Assembly (NCBI GenBank): GCA_963617205.1
Contig: CAVEOA010000005.1
Coordinates: 62,001-126,000 of the forward strand
Source: UBA11524 sp963617205
Lineage (GTDB): Bacteria; Bacillota; Clostridia; Christensenellales; Aristaeellaceae
DNA: 64,000 nucleotides
Reading direction: 5' to 3'
Part shown: in pieces, positions 1 to 10,921 of the stretch
Layout of the letters: every line of letters begins with the position of its first letter
Position numbering within the stretch: position 1 is the first letter of the stretch
The notes under the pieces: model-generated
Databases searched by the model: none
The model's input: only the letters and a program-made list of their open reading frames with translations
Told to the model about the DNA's origin: nothing
Translations under genes and position numbers: made by a program

Positions 1-928
1 GGATGCACAGGTCGCCGTCGTACTGCAGCATGCCGGCGTACTTCACCTTGGGCATTTCGCCGCGGTCGAACTTGTCGAACGTGCTGTCGCCGTCGAATGC
101 CATGGAGATTTCCTGCGCACGGTCGCCGCGGAAGTTGAACAGGATAACGCTGTCGCCGTCGTGCATCTTGCCGACCGGCTGACCGTTTTCGGCGATGACG
201 AACGCGGGCAGATCCTGATCGATTACGCCGGTTTCAGCGCGGTACGCCTCGATGGCTTCCTTCGCCGTTGCAAACTGACGACCGATGCCGTGCACGTGGG
301 TATCCCAGCCAGCCTTGACCATCGGCCAGTTCGCCTGATAACGGTCCATGGTGATGGTCATGCGACCGCCGCCGGAGGCAATCTTGCCGTCAAACGCTGC
401 ATCGTTGAGGGATGCGAGCACGTCCTCGAGCTCCTGCACATACTCCAGCGCGGAGGTGGCAGGAACATCACGACCGTCCAGCAGGATGTGGCAGCGGACG
501 CGCGCGACACCCTCCTTCTTGGCTTCCTTGAGCATGGCGATCAGGTGCGAAATGTTGGAATGCACGTTGCCGTCGGACAGCAAGCCGATGAAGTGCAGCG
601 TGGCGTTGTGGTCCTTCAGGTCGCTGACAAGGTTCTTCCACGCGTCGGAGGTGTAAATCTTGCCGGATTCGATGGACTCGTTGACCAGCTTTGCACCCTG
701 CGAATAAATCTGACCGCAGCCGAGCGCGTTATGACCGACCTCGGAGTTGCCCATGTCGTCATCGGACGGAAGACCGACGGCGGTGCCGTGCGCCTTGATA
801 ATCTGCCAGGGGCAGGTTTCCTTCAATTCGTTCAGGGTCGGCGTTGTGGCCTTTTTGACCATGTTGCCGAGCTCTTCGTTTGTTTCACCTACGCCGTCCA
901 TGACGACGAGAACAACAGGCTTTTTCAT
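1..928 (-). CDS. gpmI: 2,3-bisphosphoglycerate-independent phosphoglycerate mutase (partial, 3' end outside window)
   Basis: Interconverts 3- and 2-phosphoglycerate in glycolysis; cytosolic, Mn-dependent alkaline-phosphatase-fold enzyme. The N-terminus reads MKKPVVLVVMDGVGE, with the metal-binding DG motif, followed by MGNSEVGHNALG, which carries the phosphorylated Ser of this family. Later blocks HFIGLLSDGNVHS, HILLDGRDVP and NFRGDRAQE also match GpmI. About 309 codons are present; the family is about 510, so the C-terminal part lies beyond base 1. The ATG has a TAGGAGG ribosome site about 9 bases upstream and a near-consensus promoter. It is divergent from pgsA. Confidence 0.95.
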   Translation of the reverse strand, partial: MKKPVVLVVMDGVGETNEELGNMVKKATTPTLNELKETCPWQIIKAHGTAVGLPSDDDMGNSEVGHNALGCGQIYSQGAKLVNESIESGKIYTSDAWKNLVSDLKDHNATLHFIGLLSDGNVHSNISHLIAMLKEAKKEGVARVRCHILLDGRDVPATSALEYVQELEDVLASLNDAAFDGKIASGGGRMTITMDRYQANWPMVKAGWDTHVHGIGRQFATAKEAIEAYRAETGVIDQDLPAFVIAENGQPVGKMHDGDSVILFNFRGDRAQEISMAFDGDSTFDKFDRGEMPKVKYAGMLQYDGDLCI

Positions 929-993
929 GGATGCGAATCCTCCTAATCAAAGCTTTTCTGGCAGGCATGAGCAGACGCTCAAACCCGATATAT

Positions 994-1022
994 AGAATAA
1001 TCCTTTTGTATGCGGATGTCAA
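994..1022 (-). promoter_or_regulatory. gpmI promoter
   Basis: Read on the minus strand: -35 TTGACA (1022-1017), 17-bp spacer, -10 TATTCT (999-994), leading directly to the gpmI start at 928. Confidence 0.75.
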
Positions 1023-1087
1023 GCGGAAAACGCATTGCCTGACCACGCTTCGCTTCGCAAATTTCTCGTGTGTGCACCGCACGTTTC

Positions 1088-1116
1088 TTGATTTTACTCT
1101 TTTCATTCGGCATAAT
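1088..1116 (+). promoter_or_regulatory. pgsA promoter
   Basis: -35 TTGATT (1088-1093), 17-bp spacer, -10 CATAAT (1111-1116). Transcription would start near 1123, which rules out the upstream in-frame ATG at 1070. Confidence 0.65.
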
Positions 1117-1186
1117 TTGTGATAAACTGATGTATGTGCGCTGCTCTCCGATGAAATCGGGGCGGCAGCAGAAAGGGACGAAAACT

Positions 1187-1762
1187 GTGGGGAAAATCGC
1201 GGACAAATATTTGAAGGACATTTGGAATGTGCCGAATGTGCTGACCATGCTGCGCCTGCTGCTGATACCTGTTTTTGCCGGACTTTTTATCGCCGGTCAG
1301 AAGAAATGGGCGCTTGTGGTCTTCTGCGTTGCAAGCATAACGGACTATCTGGACGGCTATCTTGCACGGAAAAACAATCAGGTAACAGCATTCGGCAAGC
1401 TGATGGACCCGTTGGCGGATAAGCTGATGGTCTGTACGGCACTGCTCGGTCAGGGGTTGAGCGGCGTCTTTCCGTGGTATACGATCGTGATTGTGATGAC
1501 GAAGGAGGTCGTCATGATTATCGGCGGCATTTACATGCTCAATCAGGGAATTGTCGTATATTCCAACATACTGGGCAAGGCGGCGCAGGTCTCCTTCATC
1601 GCCGCGCTGATTTTGTCGTTCTGGCATGAGGAGTTTGCCGCCGCATCGCTGCCGCTTGACCGCATCTTTCTGGGGCTCGCTGTGCTGCTGGCGTTGGCGG
1701 CGCTGGTGGATTATGCGATTGATGCGTACAAGAAGCTCCGCAATCACAGAAAGGCACAGTAA
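1187..1762 (+). CDS. pgsA: CDP-diacylglycerol--glycerol-3-phosphate 3-phosphatidyltransferase
   Basis: Makes phosphatidylglycerophosphate from CDP-diacylglycerol and glycerol-3-phosphate, the committed step to phosphatidylglycerol in the membrane. The CDP-alcohol phosphatidyltransferase signature D-G-x2-A-R-x8-G-x3-D-x3-D is seen as DYLDGYLARKNNQVTAFGKL followed by MDPLADK. Several hydrophobic segments follow. The N-terminus WNVPNVLTMLRLLLIP is typical of PgsA. I chose GTG at 1187 because AAAGGG lies 9 bases upstream; ATG at 1151 is an alternative without a clear ribosome site. From GTG the protein is 191 residues, a usual length. A strong hairpin terminator follows. Confidence 0.88.
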   Translation: MGKIADKYLKDIWNVPNVLTMLRLLLIPVFAGLFIAGQKKWALVVFCVASITDYLDGYLARKNNQVTAFGKLMDPLADKLMVCTALLGQGLSGVFPWYTIVIVMTKEVVMIIGGIYMLNQGIVVYSNILGKAAQVSFIAALILSFWHEEFAAASLPLDRIFLGLAVLLALAALVDYAIDAYKKLRNHRKAQ

Positions 1763-1784
1763 GCACCATAACGCAATGAAAGAA

Positions 1785-1827
1785 GACAGTCTGCATGGTT
1801 TTTGAATGCCATGCAGGCTGTCTTTGT
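1785..1827. terminator. Bidirectional terminator between pgsA and the propeller gene
   Basis: 14-bp stem, GACAGTCTGCATGG (1785-1798) pairing with CCATGCAGGCTGTC (1809-1822) with one G-U pair, followed by TTTG on the plus strand and a T-rich TTCTTTC on the minus strand. It serves the two convergent genes. Confidence 0.75.
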
Positions 1828-1845
1828 TGGTGTCACGGGGAAATA

Positions 1846-1890
1846 TAGGCGAAGTAGAAGGTAGGCGAAGCAGAAAGCAGGCGAAGCCTG
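1846..1890. repeat. 16-bp tandem repeat with GGCGAAG core
   Basis: About 2.8 copies of a 16-bp unit of form TAGGCGAAGYAGAARG, ending in the 13-mer palindrome CAGGCGAAGCCTG at 1878-1890. It abuts the stop codon of the minus-strand propeller gene, so the mRNA of that gene carries a small TTC-loop hairpin immediately after its stop. The same 13-mer occurs reverse-complemented inside the SPFH gene at 30415. Confidence 0.7.
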
Positions 1891-4800
1891 TTAGTCGATT
1901 TTGACGCCGTAGAGGAAGCTCGTGTCCTTGCCGGTCGTGCCGATGACGAGAATGTTCTGGTAAACCGCGGGCGATGCTTCAATCGTGCCGTTGAGCTGCA
2001 GGGTGTTGACCGTTTCGCCGGTCAGACCGTCAAGCAGCATCAGCACGCCGTCGCTTGTCGCCTGGATAATCCAGCCCTTGCCATCCTCGTTATAGACGGC
2101 GACAGGGGAGGAGTAGCTGTAGCTGCCGAGCGACTTCGTCCAGACAACTTTGCCTGTTTCCTTATTCAGCGCAACCAGCACACCGCTCTGCGCTTCGGCA
2201 CTCGAACCCATCAGCGACTGGCTGCCGGATGCCGTCAGGTAGGAGAGCGTGTAATACACCAGATCATCCAGCTCGTACTGACCGATGACGGGAGAAGCCA
2301 TCGCGCCGGAAACGTAATTCTTCTTCTTCGCGGCGTTCACGGCGTATGACCAGTCCTCTTTGCCTGTCTGCGCGTTGTAGCGGCGAATGGTCACGTCGCC
2401 GTTCTTGGAGCGGTTGCACAGCGTATTCGCCGTGTACAGCCACAGATGGCCGTCTTCATCGAAATCCAGCGCAATCGATGCCTTAACCGCGTCGCCTGTT
2501 TCGACCGCCCATACGGTGGACATGGTCGTTGTGTCGACGCAGCGCAGCACGCCCTGCAGGTCCGCATAGAACACATGACTGCCGTACATCGCGATGGACG
2601 ATTCCACCGCCACATATTCGTCCTTCTGGTTCTTCGTGCGGCTCTTCATCATGGTCGTCGTCGGGTTGACGCTCAGCTTCGCGCTGCCGTCATCGAGCTT
2701 CTGATACGATGTATTCATGTGCACCGTATAGAGCATGCCGTTCGTGCCGGCGGTGATGTACGTATCGCTGTTGCGGTCGTACAGAGCCGAGCCGTCGAAC
2801 GCGCCGACCGCGTAATACGCACGGTCCTTCTTGCTGCCGCCGTCCAGACCGTCAATCGTGAGGTTCTCCTTGTTTGTCAGCAGATCGTAGAAGTGCTGAC
2901 CGATGTCACCCGTCTTTGTGGCGAGCTTGCGCGCATACTGACCGACCGTCATCATCGGGTAAGCCAGCGCACTCAGGCTCGGCGTGGAGCGAATCGGATA
3001 GCCGAGGTTAATCGGCTCGCGCGTCTGACTGCCGTCATCGAGGTCGAGGAAATAGATTTTGCCATCCAGGCTGGCGGCAATGACCTCCTTGAGCGCGGTC
3101 TTGTCGCTCTTGCCGTCCAGCAGCGTCATGTCCTGACGCACCGTGCGTGCCCACTGCTCGATAACCGGCTGATTTCCCCAGGCGAAGCCGTAATAGGTCT
3201 TGCTCTTGCCCTTCAGGCTGCCTGTTTCGACCGTCCAGAGGACGGACAGCTGCGAGGCGTCGTCAACCGTGCCGACAGCAGCATTCTGGCGGAAGGCATT
3301 GCCACGGTAGGTCAGCACGCCGATTTTGCGCGTCGTGTAGTCATCGCCCGCAGGCATGTTGATGACCTCATCCTCGGGACGCTCATAGTTTTCCGTAGCC
3401 GTGCGGCTGGTTCCCTGATAGACGGCCGTGTTGGCAATCAGGGCAGGGTCAGCGCTTACGTCTGCCTCGAATACGAGCGCGGGCGTCGGCGTGGCGGTAG
3501 GTGCTTCGGTAGGTGCTTCAGTGGGCGCTTCCGTCGGGGTCTCGGTAGGCACTTCCGTCTCGACAACCTCGATGACAAGCGCATCGTCGTCCTCATCACC
3601 CTCGGAAACGAGCGCGATCTCCTCGGCTGGCGCAATGGTCGGCGTGAGCGTCGGCACCTCGGTGGTGGAAATCGTGACCATCGGAATGGGCGAGGGCGTT
3701 GCAGTCGGCACCTCGGTTGGAATATCCGTCGGCTTAAGCGTCGGTGTTTCCGTCGGTGCATCCGTCACCACAACAACCGGCATGTCCGTCACTATTTCCG
3801 CAGATGACGCGCTGACCGTCGGCTCGGGTTCGAGACCGGCGGTCAGTTCTTCGTCATCCATGTCATTTGGATTGGTGCTTATCGTTGCTGTGTAACCCGT
3901 CGGAAGCGTGGAGATGGTGGCCGGCTGGTTGCCGCCAAGGCTCATCGTCTGGCGGAGCCCCGTCCTTACCCACGTTTCGTTTGAAAGGATTTCCGCCTCA
4001 ATCGTGCCGGAATACGCTTCCGTTGTCGTGAGCGTGAAAATCCAGATAATCGTGTTGTCGGAGTTGACCTGCATCATCAGCGTCGTTGTATCAAACGCTG
4101 TGCCGTCCTCTGCCACCACGCGCACATCGGTCACGTTGCTGCTTGTTACGAGATTGAACGTGATCTGGTACGGCGAAACGGCGGACGTGATGGACGCGGT
4201 GAAGCCCGATGCGGTCGGCTCGACCGTCTGCGTGCTGTCGCGGTTGAAAAGCGAATTCAGCGGCGTCATGACGGACTGCTTGATGGTGCCGAGCACGCTT
4301 GTGTCATCATCAGGCACGAGAATCAGCCCGAGGACGCACAGCGCGAGCACCATCACGATGATGACCACAGCCGTCAGGATGCCTCTGCCCTTCTTCGGCT
4401 CGTTCTCCTCATCGTAATTATCCTGCTCACGCATGATTTCCTGCTGCAGGTGCTGATTCCGCTCCTGCTCGTTCGGATGCTGCACGTTCAGGCTGGTGCG
4501 CTTGATTGCCTCCTGCTGCCGCTGGGCAGGGGACTTGACGCTCTCCATGCCCTCCAGCTTCACCGGCCGGCGATTGACGCTTTTCGGCTGAGGCAGCCCC
4601 GTTTCAAGGGAACGGCTGCTCTGGCTCTGACCGGGCTGCGGAATGCCCTGTGACGGGACATCGCGCCGCAGCACGTTCGGCACCGGCGAAACCGTATTGC
4701 CCTGCTTCTGCTCATTCCTCTGCGCCGAAGAACGGATGGGAGGCATCGTCTGCGTGGCGGCTACATCAATGCCGGACGCACCGGACGCACCGGACGTTCC

Positions 4801-4959
4801 GGATACAGGCACACTGCGTCCTGTCGTGCCGGATGCCGATGATGCGGCGTTTTCCTCCTGCTGATAAATAGCTGAACGGCGGCGGCGCGGCGCGGCTGTT
4901 TCCTGCGAGGGTGCCGCGTCAGGCTGCATCGCCTGATTCTGATCATTCTTCTGATCCAA
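1891..4959 (-). CDS. Membrane-anchored PQQ-like beta-propeller protein with Thr/Pro-rich stalk
   Basis: Large (1022 residues) surface-type protein. A Gln/Ser/Ala/Pro-rich, probably disordered N-terminal region (about 1-190) is followed by one membrane segment (about 194-215, GILTAVVIIVMVLALCVLGL), a beta-rich domain (about 255-350), and a long Thr/Pro/Glu-rich stalk with repeated PTEAPTEAPTEA units (about 380-500). The C-terminal half has blades of the kind VWAVETGDAVKASIALDFD and GKVVWTKSLGSYSYSSPV, like BamB/PQQ-type propellers. The TTG start at 4959 is chosen because AAAGGAG precedes it and a TTGAGA-17-TATAAT promoter at 5034-5006 excludes the upstream ATG. Topology: N-terminus inside, propeller outside. 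The function is unknown; ligand or cell-wall sensing or assembly is inference. Confidence 0.75.
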   Translation of the reverse strand: MDQKNDQNQAMQPDAAPSQETAAPRRRRSAIYQQEENAASSASGTTGRSVPVSGTSGASGASGIDVAATQTMPPIRSSAQRNEQKQGNTVSPVPNVLRRDVPSQGIPQPGQSQSSRSLETGLPQPKSVNRRPVKLEGMESVKSPAQRQQEAIKRTSLNVQHPNEQERNQHLQQEIMREQDNYDEENEPKKGRGILTAVVIIVMVLALCVLGLILVPDDDTSVLGTIKQSVMTPLNSLFNRDSTQTVEPTASGFTASITSAVSPYQITFNLVTSSNVTDVRVVAEDGTAFDTTTLMMQVNSDNTIIWIFTLTTTEAYSGTIEAEILSNETWVRTGLRQTMSLGGNQPATISTLPTGYTATISTNPNDMDDEELTAGLEPEPTVSASSAEIVTDMPVVVVTDAPTETPTLKPTDIPTEVPTATPSPIPMVTISTTEVPTLTPTIAPAEEIALVSEGDEDDDALVIEVVETEVPTETPTEAPTEAPTEAPTATPTPALVFEADVSADPALIANTAVYQGTSRTATENYERPEDEVINMPAGDDYTTRKIGVLTYRGNAFRQNAAVGTVDDASQLSVLWTVETGSLKGKSKTYYGFAWGNQPVIEQWARTVRQDMTLLDGKSDKTALKEVIAASLDGKIYFLDLDDGSQTREPINLGYPIRSTPSLSALAYPMMTVGQYARKLATKTGDIGQHFYDLLTNKENLTIDGLDGGSKKDRAYYAVGAFDGSALYDRNSDTYITAGTNGMLYTVHMNTSYQKLDDGSAKLSVNPTTTMMKSRTKNQKDEYVAVESSIAMYGSHVFYADLQGVLRCVDTTTMSTVWAVETGDAVKASIALDFDEDGHLWLYTANTLCNRSKNGDVTIRRYNAQTGKEDWSYAVNAAKKKNYVSGAMASPVIGQYELDDLVYYTLSYLTASGSQSLMGSSAEAQSGVLVALNKETGKVVWTKSLGSYSYSSPVAVYNEDGKGWIIQATSDGVLMLLDGLTGETVNTLQLNGTIEASPAVYQNILVIGTTGKDTSFLYGVKID

Positions 4960-5005
4960 AGCTGTTTTCTCCTTTGCTCCGTTAGTTGCGCTCAGGCATG
5001 AAAAC

Positions 5006-5034
5006 ATTATACCCCATTCTATCTGGAATCTCAA
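5006..5034 (-). promoter_or_regulatory. Promoter of the propeller gene
   Basis: -35 TTGAGA (5034-5029), 17-bp spacer, -10 TATAAT (5011-5006) on the minus strand; it places the TTG at 4959 as first usable start and separates this gene from the clp operon. Confidence 0.8.
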
Positions 5035-5088
5035 GCCCTGAACCGGCGCGAAATGTAAAAAAAGCGCCGTCTTCGCTCAAGAACTGCC

Positions 5089-7584
<2,496 letters not shown>

Positions 7585-7599
7585 TCTGTTTCCTCCGAT

Positions 7600-8598
7600 T
7601 TATGCCTGCTTGCCCAGCAGCTCACGGACGCGGTCAGCGCGCGCCGCATCGAGTGCCGTGCCGCTCAGGCTTTCCTGCGCGTAGATGCACAGATGCGCGT
7701 CCTGCGCCTCCTCAAGCAGCAGATCGACCTGCCGAAGCGCGATCGGCAGCAGTCCCATCGCCGCGCCCATGCGCAGGTTGCTGAATTGCTGGTAGAATTC
7801 GTTCTTCGGCAGCACACGGGCCTGCGTCAGGATGCCCCATGCACGCCAGACCGTGTCCTCCGTTTCAACCTTGGAGGTGCTCAGCGCCTTTTCCTCCAGA
7901 TGCTTCTCCATCGCCGTCAGCCGTTGACCGACTGTTTCGACGGTGGCAATCAGCTCCTGCTCCGTGCGGCCGAGCGTCACCTGATTGCTGATTTGGTAGA
8001 TGTGCCCAAGCGCCTCGGCGCCTTCGCCGTATACGCCGCGAATCGTCAGCCCGACCTTGGCAACCATCTGCCCGACATCGCCCATCTGCTTGCCTCTTGT
8101 CAGCAGCGGCAGATGCAGCAGCTGCGATGCGCGCATACCGGTGCCGGTGTTCGTCGGGAAAGCCGTCAGATAGCCGAGCTGCTGGTCAAAGGCAAATTCG
8201 TTCTGCCGTGAAAGCATGTCGTCCGCCGAAAAGCATGCGGATGCCGCCGCAAGCAGATCGCTGCCTGTCCGAACAGCCTGAATGCGCAGGTGGTCGTCCT
8301 CATTGACCATGATGCTCATGCTGTTGTCGCGCCGGACGAACACGGCGGCCGTGTCCGGATTGCGCAGCAGGTCGCGGCTGATGAGGTGGCTCTCCGCCAT
8401 CGCACGGCGATTGACGTCGCCGATGTCGCGCAGGCGGAGCAGGTCGTACTTCTTTTCCTCGCCTGCCTGACGAATGGCGCTTGCCGTGCGCAGAATGCAC
8501 GTTTCCGCCTGCTCCGGCTGGGAGGCGAGATCGAACGGCAAATCCTCGTAATTCCGTGCAAGGCGAACACGGGACGAAAGCACAATGTCAGACTGCAT
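7600..8598 (-). CDS. mcsB: Protein-arginine kinase McsB with an atypical active site
   Basis: Phosphorylates arginines on CtsR and unfolded proteins, marking them for ClpCP. 332 residues, slightly short for the family (about 350-360). The phosphagen-kinase fold is clear: SSRVRLARN at the start, RRDNSMSIMVNEDDHLRIQ with the acidic pair (E100, D101), and PTNTGTGMRAS. However the residue before PTN is Phe (F147, codon TTC) where McsB and creatine kinases carry a conserved Cys (Cys167 of B. subtilis McsB, whose Ser mutant has been used as an inactive form). The frame is intact on both sides, so this is not a frameshift. The ATG overlaps the mcsA stop by one base (TAATG), indicating coupled translation. 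Confidence 0.93.
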   Translation of the reverse strand: MQSDIVLSSRVRLARNYEDLPFDLASQPEQAETCILRTASAIRQAGEEKKYDLLRLRDIGDVNRRAMAESHLISRDLLRNPDTAAVFVRRDNSMSIMVNEDDHLRIQAVRTGSDLLAAASACFSADDMLSRQNEFAFDQQLGYLTAFPTNTGTGMRASQLLHLPLLTRGKQMGDVGQMVAKVGLTIRGVYGEGAEALGHIYQISNQVTLGRTEQELIATVETVGQRLTAMEKHLEEKALSTSKVETEDTVWRAWGILTQARVLPKNEFYQQFSNLRMGAAMGLLPIALRQVDLLLEEAQDAHLCIYAQESLSGTALDAARADRVRELLGKQA

Positions 8599-9113
8599 TA
8601 CGCCTCCTCCTTCCCCAGCAAGGCACGGATGCGGTCGCGCAGCACGGCGGCACGCTCGTAATCCTCGGCAGTCACTGCCTGCTGGAGCTGGCGCGTCAGC
8701 TCATCCTGCTCATAGCGGGTGCGCTGTTCCGTCTCGGATTGCAGCGGCTTCCTGCCGGCGTGCTGCGTGCGCCCGTGGATTTGCAGCAGCATCGGCTGAA
8801 GCTGCGCCGCGAACGCCTGATAGCAGCCCGGGCAGCCGAGACGACCCGTCTTGACAAAGCGGCTGAGCGTCATCCGGCAGCGGGGGCAGGAAATGTCCGG
8901 CTGATTGTCCTCGACGCGTTCGCCGTCCTCCGGCTCGCCGCGGTTGATTGCATTGAGAATCGCGTTCAGCAGCTTCTGCATATTGCCGCTGGCGATGTTC
9001 ATATTCATTTTTGCCATACAGTCCGCGCAGAGATGCCGCTGCGTCACGGCTTCTCCCATCATGACGGAAATCGTATAGCTTGCTTCATTCTGATGGCACT
9101 CTTCGCAAAGCAT
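8598..9113 (-). CDS. mcsA: McsA, zinc-finger activator of McsB
   Basis: Adaptor that binds and activates the McsB kinase and modulates CtsR. 171 residues. Two zinc-binding modules built from CxxC pairs are visible: CEECHQNEASYT with CADC (about 3-32), and CPRCRMTLSRF with CPGC (about 76-96). A UVR motif lies at the C-terminus (RQLQQAVTAEDYERAAVLRD). It sits between ctsR and mcsB in the classic order; the stop codon shares one base with the mcsB start. Confidence 0.93.
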   Translation of the reverse strand: MLCEECHQNEASYTISVMMGEAVTQRHLCADCMAKMNMNIASGNMQKLLNAILNAINRGEPEDGERVEDNQPDISCPRCRMTLSRFVKTGRLGCPGCYQAFAAQLQPMLLQIHGRTQHAGRKPLQSETEQRTRYEQDELTRQLQQAVTAEDYERAAVLRDRIRALLGKEEA

Positions 9114-9136
9114 GGTGGTGAATCCCTCCCTTGTGC

Positions 9137-9607
9137 TTACGTCCTGTTTTGCTTGGCAATGCTGGCCAGCATTGATTTGAAAATCCGGGCGCGCTGGGCG
9201 TTCTTCATATTGTCCGGAATCGGCAGGGAAAGCGCCTGATTGCTCATTGCCGCATGCATCAGCGAGGCCTCCTGCGGCGTGATCAGCTTCTGCTCCTGCA
9301 GCTGCTGGACAAGGCGCGACGAGTCCTCTTCGCCGATGGCGTCGCCGATGCGCTCGTTAATCAGGTACATCAGCTGCTGCGAGCCGCTCTGCACGACACG
9401 CACAATGCGGATATAGCCGCCGCCGCCCCGGCGCGATTCAATCAGATAGCCGTGGTCGGGCGAAAAGCGCGTCGCGAGCACATAATTGATCTGGCTCGGC
9501 GCACAGCCGAAATATTCCGCCAGCTCATTGCGCTTCAGCTCCACTTCCGGTTCGTTTTCTTCCAGAAGGGTCTTGATGAACCCCTCGATCGAGTCACTTA
9601 GTCGCAT
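9137..9607 (-). CDS. ctsR: Transcriptional repressor CtsR
   Basis: Dimeric winged-helix repressor of class III heat-shock genes; binds a heptad direct repeat and is removed on stress by McsA/McsB/ClpC. 156 residues, normal length. It begins MRLSDSIEGFIKTLLEEN; the DNA-binding wing RGGGGYIRIVRV and the preceding FGCAPSQINYVLATRFSPDHGY match the family. First gene of the operon, with an operator in its own promoter region, so autoregulated. Confidence 0.96.
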   Translation of the reverse strand: MRLSDSIEGFIKTLLEENEPEVELKRNELAEYFGCAPSQINYVLATRFSPDHGYLIESRRGGGGYIRIVRVVQSGSQQLMYLINERIGDAIGEEDSSRLVQQLQEQKLITPQEASLMHAAMSNQALSLPIPDNMKNAQRARIFKSMLASIAKQNRT

Positions 9608-9623
9608 GATGATCGCCTCAATT

Positions 9624-9640
9624 TCTGACTTTCTTTGACC
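9624..9640 (-). promoter_or_regulatory. CtsR operator
   Basis: Minus strand GGTCAAAGAAAGTCAGA, which fits the CtsR consensus RGTCAAA-NAN-RGTCAAA with one mismatch in the second heptad. It lies just downstream of the -10 box, where a bound repressor would block initiation. Confidence 0.85.
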
Positions 9641-9647
9641 ATAAACT

Positions 9648-9675
9648 AGTATATCATTTTTTCTGAAAAATGCAA
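9648..9675 (-). promoter_or_regulatory. ctsR operon promoter
   Basis: -35 TTGCAT (9675-9670), 16-bp spacer, -10 TATACT (9653-9648) on the minus strand, immediately upstream of the CtsR operator. Confidence 0.7.
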
Positions 9676-9694
9676 GCCTAATTTTTGCATTTTC
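9666..9694 (-). terminator. Weak AT-rich hairpin after the beta-lactamase-like gene
   Basis: Minus strand GAAAATGCAA (9694-9685) pairs with TTGCATTTTT (9675-9666). The U-rich right arm would act as the run of U. It overlaps the -35 of the ctsR promoter, so it is a modest candidate for the end of the 12.6-9.7 kb operon. Confidence 0.35.
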
Positions 9695-9703
9695 GTGCGA
9701 TCC

Positions 9704-10900
9704 TCATGCCCATGGCGTTCCTGCCTTGTGCCAGACCGGCAGTGAAAGCGTGTCCATCACGGCGCGATGGAAGTGTTCATCCTTCTGATGCACGTAGTTC
9801 ACCGAGGAATACACCTTCGTCCCGTCCGGCCAGTCGACGCATCCCTGACCATCCGGCGCGAGACCGTAATCCGCATAGCATTTGCCATCCTCCGGCAGCA
9901 GCACGGTCAGGCGATTCAACACGCGGTTGCCTAAAAAGAGCGTGAATACGCCCGTGCCGATGTCGATGGACATGTGCTGCCCCGTAAAGCCGGCAAGCCC
10001 GATGGCCTCATCGCTCTCGTATAGGGGAATTTCGCTGAAATACTGCATCGGATGCTTCACATAGCAAAGCGCGCCGAGATACTGCTGATAGGTGCCGTCT
10101 GCGCGGCGATAGCCTGTCCGGTTGCGTGCCATTTCCCGCAGGGTTGACCGGCTGATGACCTTCTCCTGCAGCACCCCCTGACAGAACCGCACCAGGTCGC
10201 GCCGCGTTGAAAACAGCCCTGCATGACCGGCGCAGGCAGGGGAGAGCCGCGCCGCCTTCGGGTCGTGCGGCATACCGAGGACCGGTTCTGTCCGGACAAT
10301 GTATCTGCCGCGCTCGATGCGGTGCTCACCTTGGTACGAAACGCAGTCGGCAAGCCGCTCCGCCGGCACATGCAGATACGTTTCCTTCATGCCGAGCGGC
10401 GTTAATATGCGGCGCTGCAGGGCAGTTCCGTAATCCTCCTTCGCGGCGGCTTCAACGATGCGGCTCATGACCATTGCGTGAATGTCCGAATATGCGCGTC
10501 CGTTGATTGCATCGGGCTGAACGGCGTAGAGCTGCTGCCATGCCTGCGCGGCTGACGGCTGTGCATCGATTCTTTCCGGCGTTGTCAGGGCGATTTCAAA
10601 CCCAAGCACCTGCGCGACTGAAACGTCGCCGAGCTTGCGAAATTCCGGCGCATAGTCTGTCACGGGGCGCGACAGATCCAGCAAGCCCTCCTCGCACAGG
10701 CGCATTGTCAGCATGCCCGTGAACAGCTTTGTCAGGCTCGCCAGGTCAAACACGGCGTTTTCTGTAAGCGGTGTGCCTGCTTCGTCCGTTACGCCGCCGC
10801 TTTCATGAACGCAAAATCCTGCCCCTCCGCAGCTGACGGACAGGCAGGACATGATATGCGTTTCCTCCGTGAAAAAACGAACAGTATCCAGTAAAGTCAT
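9704..10900 (-). CDS. Serine beta-lactamase-like hydrolase (class C / penicillin-binding fold)
   Basis: 398 residues. The SxxK motif is FDLASLTKLFTG (Ser about 52) and the second motif is YSD in RAYSDIHAM, as in class C beta-lactamase-like esterases and D-aminopeptidases. Further blocks PLGMKETYLHVP and RLSPACAGHAGLFSTRRDL are typical of the family (compare GHTGFTG). No signal peptide is seen, so it is probably cytoplasmic, which argues against a secreted beta-lactamase. GAGGAAGA precedes the ATG. It is the last gene of the chorismate mutase-aroK-kinase operon, 21 bases after the kinase. The substrate is unknown; a peptidase or esterase role is inference. Confidence 0.8.
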   Translation of the reverse strand: MTLLDTVRFFTEETHIMSCLSVSCGGAGFCVHESGGVTDEAGTPLTENAVFDLASLTKLFTGMLTMRLCEEGLLDLSRPVTDYAPEFRKLGDVSVAQVLGFEIALTTPERIDAQPSAAQAWQQLYAVQPDAINGRAYSDIHAMVMSRIVEAAAKEDYGTALQRRILTPLGMKETYLHVPAERLADCVSYQGEHRIERGRYIVRTEPVLGMPHDPKAARLSPACAGHAGLFSTRRDLVRFCQGVLQEKVISRSTLREMARNRTGYRRADGTYQQYLGALCYVKHPMQYFSEIPLYESDEAIGLAGFTGQHMSIDIGTGVFTLFLGNRVLNRLTVLLPEDGKCYADYGLAPDGQGCVDWPDGTKVYSSVNYVHQKDEHFHRAVMDTLSLPVWHKAGTPWA

Positions 10901-10921
10901 TCGCTCTTCCTCTATGTTGAA

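Noticed and set aside
2446..3807. A 453-codon plus-strand open frame within the propeller gene
   Set aside because: Repetitive stalk DNA and biased composition keep it open; no ribosome site or domain.
5044..5069. Inverted repeat CGGCGC/GCGCCG after clpC as a terminator
   Set aside because: The T run lies inside the loop rather than after the stem, so it does not fit an intrinsic terminator.
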